From positions 1 to 10,130 of the forward strand of contig JBOGFC010000211.1 in the NCBI GenBank assembly GCA_050742155.1: a stretch of 10,130 bases of DNA, read 5' to 3'. Made by a program: the position numbers and the translations under genes. Positions 1-5,366 of this stretch are shown here, piece by piece. This DNA comes from JBOGFC01 sp050742155 (GTDB lineage Bacteria > Actinomycetota > Acidimicrobiia > Spongiisociales > JALYHC01). The notes beneath the pieces were generated by a model. The model ran no database searches. It saw only the letters and a list, made by a program, of their open reading frames with translations, and had not been told where the DNA came from. Each line of letters begins with the position of its first letter. Position 1 is the first letter of the stretch.

Positions 1-715
1 CTGGTGGACCGGCTGGAGGAGCGGGCCCCCCTCCCGGCCGCTCCGACGACCTGACACGCGCCCCGCTGGCCACCTCGAACCCGGCCCAGAGCAGGGCCGC
101 CCCTATAAACAGCGAGGCGGCGAAGGCGGCCGCCAGGCTCACGAACGCCTCCACCGTGCCGGCCACCGCCGGGGCCAGCACACCCAGCACGATCAGGACG
201 TTTCCGCCCACCAGCCGGCGGTTGGACCTCCAGAACCGCACGATCGTATAGAGGGCCAAGCCGAGCAGGAGGACCGTCCCCACCACGTTGCCTGCCAGCG
301 CCCAGATGCGTGGGCCGAAGAACGTGAGCACCTCGCGCCCCGAAGGCAACCCTTCCGCTGGGAGCGGTTCCACGAAGCCGGCTCTCACCGTCACCACGGC
401 GGCCGCCAGACCGAAAGCGGCGAAGACCGAGAGGAGGACCCGTCCCACCCGAGCTCCCAGCACCAGGTAGACGGATCCCAGGGCCAGGAAGGGGACGTTG
501 ACGATGGCCCCGAAGTAGTAGAAAGCCTTGAAGACCGCCGAGCTCCAGCCGAGCGCCAGCCCGGCGAAGAGCGCCCAGGTGGCCAGCGCGTACATGAGGA
601 TGGCCACCGTCCAGGCCGCCAGGTGCGGCCGGGGGCGGGAGCGATAGCTCGAGCCCAGCCTGACCAGGAACCCGGTCGCCACCAGGCCGGCCAGCAGGGC
701 GAGGATGGCCGCCAT
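1..715 (-). CDS. Seven-helix integral membrane protein of unknown function, C-terminus cut by window edge
   Basis: Reading the minus strand from the ATG at 715 gives an uninterrupted frame to the window edge (238 codons), so the stop lies outside. The product starts MAAILALLAGLVATGFLVRL and has about seven hydrophobic segments, near residues 1-20, 30-56, 60-87, 91-113, 135-163, 171-194 and 198-220, followed by a Pro/Gly-rich tail that begins around residue 228. Short charged loops (for example RFWRSNRR near 162-169) separate the helices. I recognise no catalytic motif or named family. The seven-helix plan followed by a soluble tail could be a sensor-like membrane module, but that is speculation and the tail is not seen in full. 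It is divergent from the MFS gene with 37 bp between the starts. There is no Shine-Dalgarno; a TACCGT hexamer (729-724, minus) sits 8 nt upstream of the ATG, which suggests a near-leaderless transcript. Confidence 0.72.
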   Translation of the reverse strand, partial: MAAILALLAGLVATGFLVRLGSSYRSRPRPHLAAWTVAILMYALATWALFAGLALGWSSAVFKAFYYFGAIVNVPFLALGSVYLVLGARVGRVLLSVFAAFGLAAAVVTVRAGFVEPLPAEGLPSGREVLTFFGPRIWALAGNVVGTVLLLGLALYTIVRFWRSNRRLVGGNVLIVLGVLAPAVAGTVEAFVSLAAAFAASLFIGAALLWAGFEVASGARVRSSERPGGGPAPPAGPP

Positions 716-752
716 GGATCAAGACGGTACACGGCACTGCTAGACACGCCGC
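716..752. promoter_or_regulatory. Short divergent promoter region between the 7-TM gene and the MFS gene
   Basis: Only 37 bp separate the two divergent starts. On the minus strand TACCGT (729-724) lies 8 nt before the ATG at 715. On the plus strand TAGACA (741-746) lies 6 nt before the ATG at 753, but it lacks the final T of a good -10 box. No purine-rich ribosome binding site is visible on either side, and no clear -35 box. Leaderless or near-leaderless transcription in both directions is an inference. Confidence 0.35.
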
Positions 753-1898
753 ATGGCCGACCTCCGCTTCGGGCCCCGCACCAGCGCCTTGGCCTACCTG
801 ACCTTCGGACGCCTGATACTCAACACGGCCGCCCGCTTCGTGTTTCCCTTCCTGCCGGCCATCTCCAGGGGCCTGGGGGTATCGCTCGAGCAGGCCGGCC
901 TGCTCATCTCGGTTCGCTCGCTGGCCGGCCTGGCCACCCCGGTGGTGGTGGCCGGGGCCGGGGAGCGAAGGCAGCGCCTGGCCGCCATAGGTCTGGCCTT
1001 CTTCGTGATCGGCGCATCTCTCACCGCGGGGGCCGTCGGCTATGGCTGGGCGCTGGCCGGCTTCGCCCTGATGGGGGTGGCCAAGCCCGCCTACGACATC
1101 GCCTCCCAGAGCTACCTGGCCGACCACACGCCCTATGAGCGGCGCGCCCGCTACCTGACCATCACCGAGCTGACCTGGTCGGGCTCGCTGCTGGTGGGCG
1201 CCCCGGCGGTCGGATGGCTGATCGACCGGTCCGACTGGCAAGCGCCCTTCTGGGCCTTGGCCTCGCTGGGCGTGCTGGCTCTGGCCATCCTGCCCCGGGT
1301 CGTCCAGGACCGGTCTGCAGGGGTGGCTCCTCGCCCGGGCCGCCTATCCCTCGACCGAAGCGGCGTCGCCCTGTTGGGAGCGATGGGCATCATCGCCTTC
1401 GGCGCGGACGTCAGCTTCGTGGTGTTCGGCGCCTGGCTGGAGAGCTCATTCGGCCTCTCCCTGCTGGCGCTGGGCGGAGCTGCGACCCTGCTGGGCCTGG
1501 CCGAGCTGACCGGGGAAGGAGGCACGCTGGCCTTCGCCGACCGAATCGGCAAGCGACGCTCGGTGGTGCTGGGGCTGGTGCTTTCCTCGACCGGATACGC
1601 CCTGTGGGCGGTCGCCTCCTCGCACTTGGGACTCGGGCTGGGGGTGCTCGCCGTAGCGCTGGTGGGGTTCGAGTTCGCCATCGTCTCGGCCCTTCCTCTG
1701 GCGACCGAGATCGTGCCCCACGCCCGGGCCCGCTTCCTGGCCCTGGGCATGGTGGCCTTCGCGGTGGCGCGCGCCGCGGCGACGGCCATCGGCCCGGCCC
1801 TCTTCGAATCGGCCGGGGTGGTCGGCAATGCCATGGTGTCGACGGCCGCCAACCTGCTGGCGCTCGGGCTGGTGCTGGCGGCGGTCCGCCATCATTAG
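753..1898 (+). CDS. Major facilitator superfamily (MFS) transporter
   Basis: This 381-residue protein is almost entirely hydrophobic and has the size and spacing of a 12-helix MFS permease. The clearest family mark is FADRIGKRR near residue 260, matching the MFS loop signature (G-x-x-x-D-R-x-G-R-R) at the start of the second half of the fold. The equivalent N-terminal loop (around GERRQR, residues 70-75) is degenerate. A YERRARYLT stretch near residue 129 precedes a Gly/Pro-rich helix of the kind seen in helix 5 of drug exporters. Substrate is not predictable; similar actinobacterial proteins are generally annotated as efflux-type MFS. The ATG at 753 is the first start after the divergent promoter region and leaves a hydrophilic N-terminus of about 10 residues. 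The stop at 1896-1898 is followed 26 nt later by the PGPGW gene, so partial co-transcription is possible. Confidence 0.88.
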   Translation: MADLRFGPRTSALAYLTFGRLILNTAARFVFPFLPAISRGLGVSLEQAGLLISVRSLAGLATPVVVAGAGERRQRLAAIGLAFFVIGASLTAGAVGYGWALAGFALMGVAKPAYDIASQSYLADHTPYERRARYLTITELTWSGSLLVGAPAVGWLIDRSDWQAPFWALASLGVLALAILPRVVQDRSAGVAPRPGRLSLDRSGVALLGAMGIIAFGADVSFVVFGAWLESSFGLSLLALGGAATLLGLAELTGEGGTLAFADRIGKRRSVVLGLVLSSTGYALWAVASSHLGLGLGVLAVALVGFEFAIVSALPLATEIVPHARARFLALGMVAFAVARAAATAIGPALFESAGVVGNAMVSTAANLLALGLVLAAVRHH

Positions 1899-1912
1899 CG
1901 GGCCGCGACGCA

Positions 1913-1918
1913 TAGAGT
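1913..1918 (+). promoter_or_regulatory. Candidate -10 box for a leaderless PGPGW-family gene
   Basis: TAGAGT matches the TANNNT form of an actinobacterial -10 element. It is followed by six bases (TCCCCC) and then directly by the ATG at 1925, where a transcript would be expected to start. There is no Shine-Dalgarno. No recognisable -35 box is seen, so this rests on spacing alone. Confidence 0.4.
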
Positions 1919-1924
1919 TCCCCC

Positions 1925-2146
1925 ATGCGCACTCCCGTCACACTCAAGGGTGCCAGACGGCTGGTGGTGGCCGTGGTCGGCGGCACGATAGTCCTGGTCG
2001 GTATCGCTCTCTTGGTAGTCCCCGGCCCGGGCCTCCTCTTCATTGCGGCCGGCCTGGCCCTGCTCGGCACCGAGTTCGTCTGGGCCCGTAGCCTCATGTC
2101 CAAGATCAGGAGGCAGGCGCAGCGAGTCAAGGAGAGGGTCGGGTGA
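1925..2146 (+). CDS. PGPGW-family small membrane protein
   Basis: This 73-residue protein has a basic N-terminus (RTPVTLKGARR), two closely spaced hydrophobic segments (about residues 12-30 and 37-52) joined by the turn VVPGPG, and a strongly basic C-terminus (SLMSKIRRQAQRVKERVG). The PGPG turn between two helices is the hallmark of the PGPGW putative transmembrane family (Pfam PF09656); here the usual Trp is replaced by Leu. Family function is unknown. The gene is tightly coupled to the next one: the end of its stop (TGA 2144-2146) overlaps the GTG start at 2143, and the ribosome binding site of the next gene lies inside its last codons. Length is typical of the family. Confidence 0.8.
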   Translation: MRTPVTLKGARRLVVAVVGGTIVLVGIALLVVPGPGLLFIAAGLALLGTEFVWARSLMSKIRRQAQRVKERVG

Positions 2147-2565
2147 GCCGGGCGCCGATCTCCCAGATCGATGTCAACGTCCCGCGCTTCTCGCAGGGGA
2201 TGGTGGCCCTGCTCACCGGCCTGGCCTTCGTCTTCCAGCTCGCCTGGCTGGTGACGTTCACCTTCCTCCTGCTGATCTTCTCCTGGGCCTTCGGGCCACG
2301 GCTGGCGCCCCTCGCCCAGCTCTACCGGCGAGTGGTGGGCCCGCGCCTCCAACCAGGCGGGCCCACCGAGTTCGAGGACGCCCGGCCGCCCCGCTTCGCC
2401 CAGCTGCTCGGGGCCGCCGCCTTGGGAGCGGCGACGGTGGCCTTTTTGGTGGGGGCCGAGCTCGTGGCGTGGATCCTCACCCTGGCGGTGACAGGGTTGG
2501 CTACCCTGGCCGCCGCCACGCGCATCTGCGTAGGATGCGCCCTCTACCGGCACCTGGCCGGCTGA
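2143..2565 (+). CDS. DUF4395 family membrane protein
   Basis: This 140-residue protein begins at a GTG that overlaps the previous stop by 4 nt (GTGA). A good Shine-Dalgarno, AAGGAGAGG at 2129-2137, lies 5 nt upstream and supports this start. The sequence has an N-terminal VNVPRFSQG motif (residues 11-19), paired hydrophobic stretches at about 20-49, a second 'D-x-R-x-x-R-F' motif (DARPPRF, about 79-85), another hydrophobic block at about 86-120, and a C-terminal ICVGCALYR with two cysteines spaced CxxC. This two-motif plan with the terminal CxGC-LY is typical of DUF4395, which is often found near thioredoxin or sulfurtransferase genes. No such partner is visible here. The role of the terminal CxxC, possibly redox or metal-related, is not established. 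Confidence 0.8.
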   Translation: MSRAPISQIDVNVPRFSQGMVALLTGLAFVFQLAWLVTFTFLLLIFSWAFGPRLAPLAQLYRRVVGPRLQPGGPTEFEDARPPRFAQLLGAAALGAATVAFLVGAELVAWILTLAVTGLATLAAATRICVGCALYRHLAG

Positions 2566-2571
2566 GGTCGC

Positions 2572-2577
2572 TACTGT
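2572..2577 (+). promoter_or_regulatory. Candidate -10 box for the RRM gene
   Basis: TACTGT fits TANNNT and would start a transcript near 2584, giving a leader of about 33 nt that contains a strong Shine-Dalgarno (GGAAGGA, 2601-2607, 9 nt before the ATG). The leader makes this promoter different in type from the leaderless-looking ones elsewhere in the window. No -35 match was found. Confidence 0.35.
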
Positions 2578-2616
2578 GTGCACCGACCACAAGACAGCAA
2601 GGAAGGAATCGGCCTG

Positions 2617-2943
2617 ATGCCCAAGAGGATCTACGTTGGCAACCTCCCCTATTCATTCACCTCGGCGGAGCTCGAGGAGCTCTTCGGCGAGTTCGGAAGC
2701 GTGGAATTGGCCCAGGTGATCTCCGACCGCGACACCGGGCGCTCGCGCGGCTTCGGTTTCGTGGAGATGGCGACCGATGAGGAAGCGGCTGCCGCCATCA
2801 GCGCCCTGAACGGCAGGGACGTGCAGAACCGGGCACTGGTCGTGAACGAGGCGCGGGAGCGAGAGCCGCGCCGGGGCGGCCGGGAGGGCGGCTTCCGGGG
2901 GGGCCGGGAGGGCGGCTTCCGGGGCGGGCGAGACCGCCGCTAA
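2617..2943 (+). CDS. RNA-binding protein with one RRM domain and an RGG-rich tail
   Basis: The 108-residue product is a single RNA recognition motif followed by an Arg/Gly tail. RNP2 is visible as IYVGNL (residues 4-9) and RNP1 as RGFGFVEM (about 44-51), with the aromatic residues that stack on RNA bases. The RRM ends near residue 78, and the tail EREPRRGGREGGFRGG(REGGFRGG)RDRR resembles bacterial glycine-rich RNA-binding proteins, which are best known in cyanobacteria and linked there to cold or stress responses. I start at the ATG at 2617 because it gives the usual MPKRIYVGNLP opening and is preceded by GGAAGGA at 2601-2607. An in-frame GTG at 2578 would add 13 non-conserved residues. It probably binds single-stranded RNA in the cytoplasm. 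The gene has its own candidate promoter and converges with sodN 25 bp downstream. Confidence 0.92.
   Translation: MPKRIYVGNLPYSFTSAELEELFGEFGSVELAQVISDRDTGRSRGFGFVEMATDEEAAAAISALNGRDVQNRALVVNEAREREPRRGGREGGFRGGREGGFRGGRDRR
2881..2928 (+). repeat. 24-bp tandem duplication encoding REGGFRGG twice
   Basis: Bases 2881-2904 and 2905-2928 are two in-frame copies of a 24-bp unit that differ only at the last two codons (GGG GGC versus GGC GGG). Both encode Arg-Glu-Gly-Gly-Phe-Arg-Gly-Gly. The near-identity at synonymous positions points to recent tandem duplication, and the copy number may vary between strains. Confidence 0.9.
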
Positions 2944-2964
2944 GCCCTAGGAGGATCTTCCCCT

Positions 2965-2978
2965 CCCGCTACTGCGGG
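2965..2978 (-). terminator. Short GC hairpin at the sodN stop codon
   Basis: CCCGC-TACT-GCGGG forms a perfect 5-bp stem with a 4-nt loop and overlaps the last codons of sodN. GGAGG (2950-2954) and CCTCC (2962-2966) could form a competing 5-bp stem between the two convergent genes. Neither has a T tract, so a terminator role is only plausible from position. Confidence 0.3.
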
Positions 2979-3382
2979 TAGACCCCCGACTCCTTGGACT
3001 CGTCGGTCTTCCAGAAGATGTCCGAGATCTCCCCGATCATGTCGATGAGCTTCTTGGCCACCGCCGGGTCCATCGACTTCTTGGCTTCGCCGGCCTGCTT
3101 GATGGCCTTCCAGAACACCTCGTGGAGGTTGGGGAACTGCTCCACGTGATGCGGCTTGAAGAAGTCGGTCCACAGCACCGACAGGTGGTGCTTGACCAGC
3201 TCGGCCCGCTCCTCCTTGATGTGGACGGCGCGGCCCCGGAAGACCGGGTCGTCGGAGTCCTCGAACTTGGTGCAGGCCTTGAGCACCGACTCGGCCTCGA
3301 TGCGTGCCTGGGCCGGGTCGTAGACCCCGCACATCAGGTCGCAGTGGGCATGGGCAACTCGGATCGGCTGGAACCAGCGCAT
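2969..3382 (-). CDS. sodN: Nickel-containing superoxide dismutase precursor
   Basis: This 137-residue protein is a clear NiSOD (2 superoxide + 2 H+ to O2 + H2O2). A 12-residue propeptide (MRWFQPIRVAHA) precedes the nickel hook HCDLMCGVY; cleavage before His13 frees the N-terminal amine that binds nickel with His1, Cys2 and Cys6 (mature numbering). Downstream, PAQARIEAES supplies Glu17, and KEERAELVKHH gives Arg47, both expected. The four-helix bundle continues through LSVLWTDFFKP and ends near IFWKT, with a tail (DESKESGVYPQ) longer than in the Streptomyces enzyme. Two usually conserved residues differ: position 5 is Met instead of Pro, and position 62 is Phe instead of Tyr (my alignment from memory, no gaps). 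An extra Cys is at mature 25. GGAGG at 3392-3388 lies 5 nt upstream of the ATG. The SodX peptidase gene is divergent next door, as expected for NiSOD maturation. Confidence 0.97.
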   Translation of the reverse strand: MRWFQPIRVAHAHCDLMCGVYDPAQARIEAESVLKACTKFEDSDDPVFRGRAVHIKEERAELVKHHLSVLWTDFFKPHHVEQFPNLHEVFWKAIKQAGEAKKSMDPAVAKKLIDMIGEISDIFWKTDESKESGVYPQ

Positions 3383-3448
3383 GCGTACCTCCAGGTGGGC
3401 GACTCGTCCCGCACCCTACACTCGGCCGGGTTCTTATCGGGAGTCGCG
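3383..3448. promoter_or_regulatory. 66-bp divergent sodN/sodX promoter region with overlapping -10 boxes
   Basis: On the minus strand TAGGGT (3418-3413) is a good TANNNT box and would give sodN a leader of about 24 nt with GGAGG at 3392-3388. On the plus strand TACACT (3417-3422) overlaps it by two bases and would give sodX a leader of about 20 nt with GGGAG at 3439-3443. RNA polymerase could probably occupy only one at a time. ACTCG is repeated at 3402-3406 and 3420-3424. I see no convincing Nur (nickel-responsive Fur-family) box by eye. Confidence 0.45.
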
Positions 3449-3865
3449 GTGCCGGCGAGAAAGCTCTGGTGGGGCGTGGCGGTGGGGACGGTAGCGGCCC
3501 TGCCGCTCGGACGCCTCCTCTTCCGGATCGCCGAACAAAGCATGGCACCGGCCCTCCTGCCCGGGGACTATGTGCTCACTCTGCCGGCGCGCAACCGCCT
3601 TCGGCGGGGGGATGTAGTGGTCTTCGAGCACCCGCTGCGGCCCGGCTTCTACCTGGTCAAGCGGGTGATCGGGCTTCCCGGCGACACCCTGGACGGAGAA
3701 GATCGCGGGCAGCTCGGTCCCGACCAGGTGTTCGTGCTCGGCGACCAGGGAGCTTGGTCGGCCGACGATGGAAGGACGCTGGGCCCGTTGCCGAGCCGGG
3801 CATTGCGCTGGAGAGTGGTGCTGCGGGTCTGGCCCCCCCACCGAGTGGGCCGGCCCAGGCCTTAG
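3449..3865 (+). CDS. sodX: SodX-like S26 (signal peptidase I type) maturation peptidase for NiSOD
   Basis: This 138-residue protein has one N-terminal membrane segment (about residues 6-25) followed by a minimal S26 signal-peptidase fold. The catalytic serine is Ser31 in QSMAPALLPGD and the general-base lysine is Lys71 in LVKRVIGLPGD, both in textbook signal-peptidase contexts; GDQGAWSADDGRTLG (98-112) is the conserved box that follows. It is much shorter than housekeeping LepB proteins and lies next to sodN, which is the known arrangement for the peptidase that removes the NiSOD propeptide. Likely substrate: the bond before His13 of the neighbouring SodN. The start is not certain. GTG 3449 has GGGAG 5 nt upstream and gives a sensible membrane anchor; an in-frame ATG further upstream would overlap sodN. 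The gene converges with eis, 12 bp apart. Confidence 0.88.
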   Translation: MPARKLWWGVAVGTVAALPLGRLLFRIAEQSMAPALLPGDYVLTLPARNRLRRGDVVVFEHPLRPGFYLVKRVIGLPGDTLDGEDRGQLGPDQVFVLGDQGAWSADDGRTLGPLPSRALRWRVVLRVWPPHRVGRPRP

Positions 3866-3873
3866 GAGCCTGG
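3855..3873. terminator. Hairpin between convergent sodX and eis
   Basis: CCAGGC (3855-3860) pairs with GCCTGG (3868-3873) around a 7-nt loop that contains the sodX TAG stop. It sits just before the eis stop codon on the other strand, so it is well placed to end transcription from both sides. There is no T tract on either strand, so the call is from position and symmetry only. Confidence 0.45.
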
Positions 3874-3877
3874 ACGA

Positions 3878-5098
3878 TCAGAACACCTCGGGTGACCAGG
3901 GCGCCGGGCTCCAGGAGAACATCAGGTCGGCCCGGCGGACCGCCTGGTCGTCGCCCTGGACCCTCCCGGCCTCCCGAAGGACCGAAAGCGGAGTCCCTCC
4001 CAGATAGGCGGCCCCCAGCTCGGCGGCGCTCAGGACGATCTCGGGGGCGGCTCGGGTGGTGCGGCAGCTGGCCCCTTCCGGGCCCCCCTCCAGCAGGTAG
4101 GTACCTTCGTTCCAGGGGCAGAAGGCGTCCCGGACCTCGACGATCAAGCTCCCACGAACCGAGTAGCGCCGGCCGGCCAGGGCGGTCGGTACATCGACCA
4201 GCCGCGCCCAGAGGGCATCCGAAGGGCGTCGTTGCAGCCGGCGCGGGTCGGCCAGCATCCAGCGGAGCGGCTCGTCCGGCGGGCGGCGCCGCGCCTCGAT
4301 CTTTCGGATCAGGTCTACTCCCAAGACGTACTGCCACAAGCCGACATAGCTCTGCGGCGTGGTGGAGATCAGCTCTCCCACCGCCAGCTCGCTCCCCGGC
4401 AGGCCGCCGGGCCAGTCGTCCTTGATGCGATAGCGGACGTAGCCGAGCGCCCGGCCGCCCTCCTCGTAGACCGCCAGGCGGTTGACGGTGTAGCCGTCGC
4501 GGTGGTGCTCGGGGTCGTAGAGGGTCTCGTGGTCCCACCACGCCTCGGTACGGTTCACCGCTCCCGGCCGCTCACGCCGGGCCCGGTCGTAAACCTCCGG
4601 CCAGGTCTTGAGGGCCTCGTCCCGCTCGACCAGGCGCACCCGGCCGGGCACCTCCACCGGGTTGGCCAGGCGGGCGTAGGTCCGCTCCAGCTCGAAGGCC
4701 AGACCGTCGGCGGCGATCCCATACCCGTAGCGCCCGTAGATGATGCTCTCCAAGGCCCACAGGATCGCCAGGGGCTCGCCCCGTTCCCGGACGTCGTCGA
4801 GCTGGTGCCGCATCATGCTGCTCAGGATCCCCCGCCGGCGGTGGGTGGGAAACACCGAGACGGCCGTCACCCCGGCGGCCGGCAGGCTGCCCCCCGGGAC
4901 GGTCAGCTCGTAGGAGAAGGCCCCCGCCGTCCCCACGATCCGGTCCCCCTCGAAGGCCGCCAGCGTCCTGTCGAACTCGGTGATGGCCCGACTGTGCTCC
5001 AGGTCCTCCGGACGGGGGTCCCAGCTGAAGGCGGCTCCCATGACGGCCACAAAGTCCTCGAACTCCTCGGTTCCGATGGGGCGCAGCTCGATATCCAT
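3878..5098 (-). CDS. eis: Eis-family GNAT N-acetyltransferase
   Basis: The 406-residue product has the length and layout of Eis proteins, which acetylate amines (including aminoglycosides in mycobacteria) using acetyl-CoA. The N-terminal GNAT domain contains the acetyl-CoA loop VSVFPTHRRRGI (about residues 80-91). The YGRYGYG signature follows at 121-127, placing a Tyr at 126, the position of the catalytic Tyr in the Mycobacterium tuberculosis enzyme. A second GNAT-like region and a C-terminal SCP2-like domain fill the rest. The chain ends in Phe (SPEVF), as does the mycobacterial enzyme, whose terminal carboxylate takes part in catalysis. I use the ATG at 5098 (MDIELRPI, the usual Eis opening). 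An in-frame GTG at 5122 would add eight residues and has no better ribosome site. TACACT (5113-5108, minus) 9 nt upstream of 5098 hints at a near-leaderless message. The physiological substrate here is unknown. Confidence 0.92.
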   Translation of the reverse strand: MDIELRPIGTEEFEDFVAVMGAAFSWDPRPEDLEHSRAITEFDRTLAAFEGDRIVGTAGAFSYELTVPGGSLPAAGVTAVSVFPTHRRRGILSSMMRHQLDDVRERGEPLAILWALESIIYGRYGYGIAADGLAFELERTYARLANPVEVPGRVRLVERDEALKTWPEVYDRARRERPGAVNRTEAWWDHETLYDPEHHRDGYTVNRLAVYEEGGRALGYVRYRIKDDWPGGLPGSELAVGELISTTPQSYVGLWQYVLGVDLIRKIEARRRPPDEPLRWMLADPRRLQRRPSDALWARLVDVPTALAGRRYSVRGSLIVEVRDAFCPWNEGTYLLEGGPEGASCRTTRAAPEIVLSAAELGAAYLGGTPLSVLREAGRVQGDDQAVRRADLMFSWSPAPWSPEVF

Positions 5099-5180
5099 GG
5101 CCGCCGAAGTGTACGAGCCCACTCCGACGGGAGCGGCCGGATTTCCGCTGATGGGGACGAGCCGCTACTAGAAAGGGGGC
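5099..5180. promoter_or_regulatory. Divergent intergenic region between eis and the Cys-rich protein
   Basis: The 82 bp hold TACACT on the minus strand (5113-5108), a fair -10 for eis with a very short leader. On the plus side, a purine run AAAGGGGG (5172-5179) directly precedes the ATG at 5181 and can serve as a ribosome binding site, although the spacing is tight. I could not identify a plus-strand promoter with confidence; TACTAG (5166-5171) lacks the final T. Confidence 0.35.
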
Positions 5181-5366
5181 ATGAACTGCTCCTGGTGCGG
5201 CCGGGAGATGGGCTATGTGCACGGGCACGGCGCCTGCCTGGAGGGCGGTTGTCCGATGTTCGGGCTCAACCAGGCCGAGTGCTGCGATGGGGTGACGGCG
5301 GCCTCCTGCGGGCCGACCGGCGTCCTGCGGGCGGCGCCTGAGACGCCCAGCGATGACCACTCCTAG
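5181..5366 (+). CDS. Small Cys-rich, probably metal-binding protein of unknown function
   Basis: The 61-residue product has seven cysteines in its first 43 residues: Cys3-x-x-Cys6, Cys19, Cys24, the pair Cys34-Cys35 and Cys43, plus His14 and His16 in the motif VHGHGACLEGGCP. The last 18 residues are low in complexity and acidic. The CxxC opening and the paired ligands suggest a zinc ribbon or other metal site. I believe similar short proteins (CxWCG...HGHxxC...GCPxxGxNQAxCC) occur in other bacteria as uncharacterised proteins, but I cannot verify this here. There is no signal peptide, so it is likely cytoplasmic. Its last 14 nt overlap the start of the next gene in another frame, which implies co-transcription and translational coupling. 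Function is unknown. Confidence 0.72.
   Translation: MNCSWCGREMGYVHGHGACLEGGCPMFGLNQAECCDGVTAASCGPTGVLRAAPETPSDDHS

Noticed and set aside
1411..2592. Minus-strand open frame across the first MFS, PGPGW and DUF4395 genes
   Set aside because: Low-complexity Arg/Pro/Gly composition and overlap with three recognisable plus-strand genes mark it as non-coding.
3122..3448. N-terminal extension of the SodX frame
   Set aside because: The frame is open upstream, but this part is antisense to sodN and has no signal-peptidase features. The GTG at 3449 with GGGAG upstream is a better start.
3383..3448. Nur (nickel-dependent Fur-family) operator before sodN
   Set aside because: I looked for a Fur-like dyad and found only a short ACTCG direct repeat, which is not enough to call.
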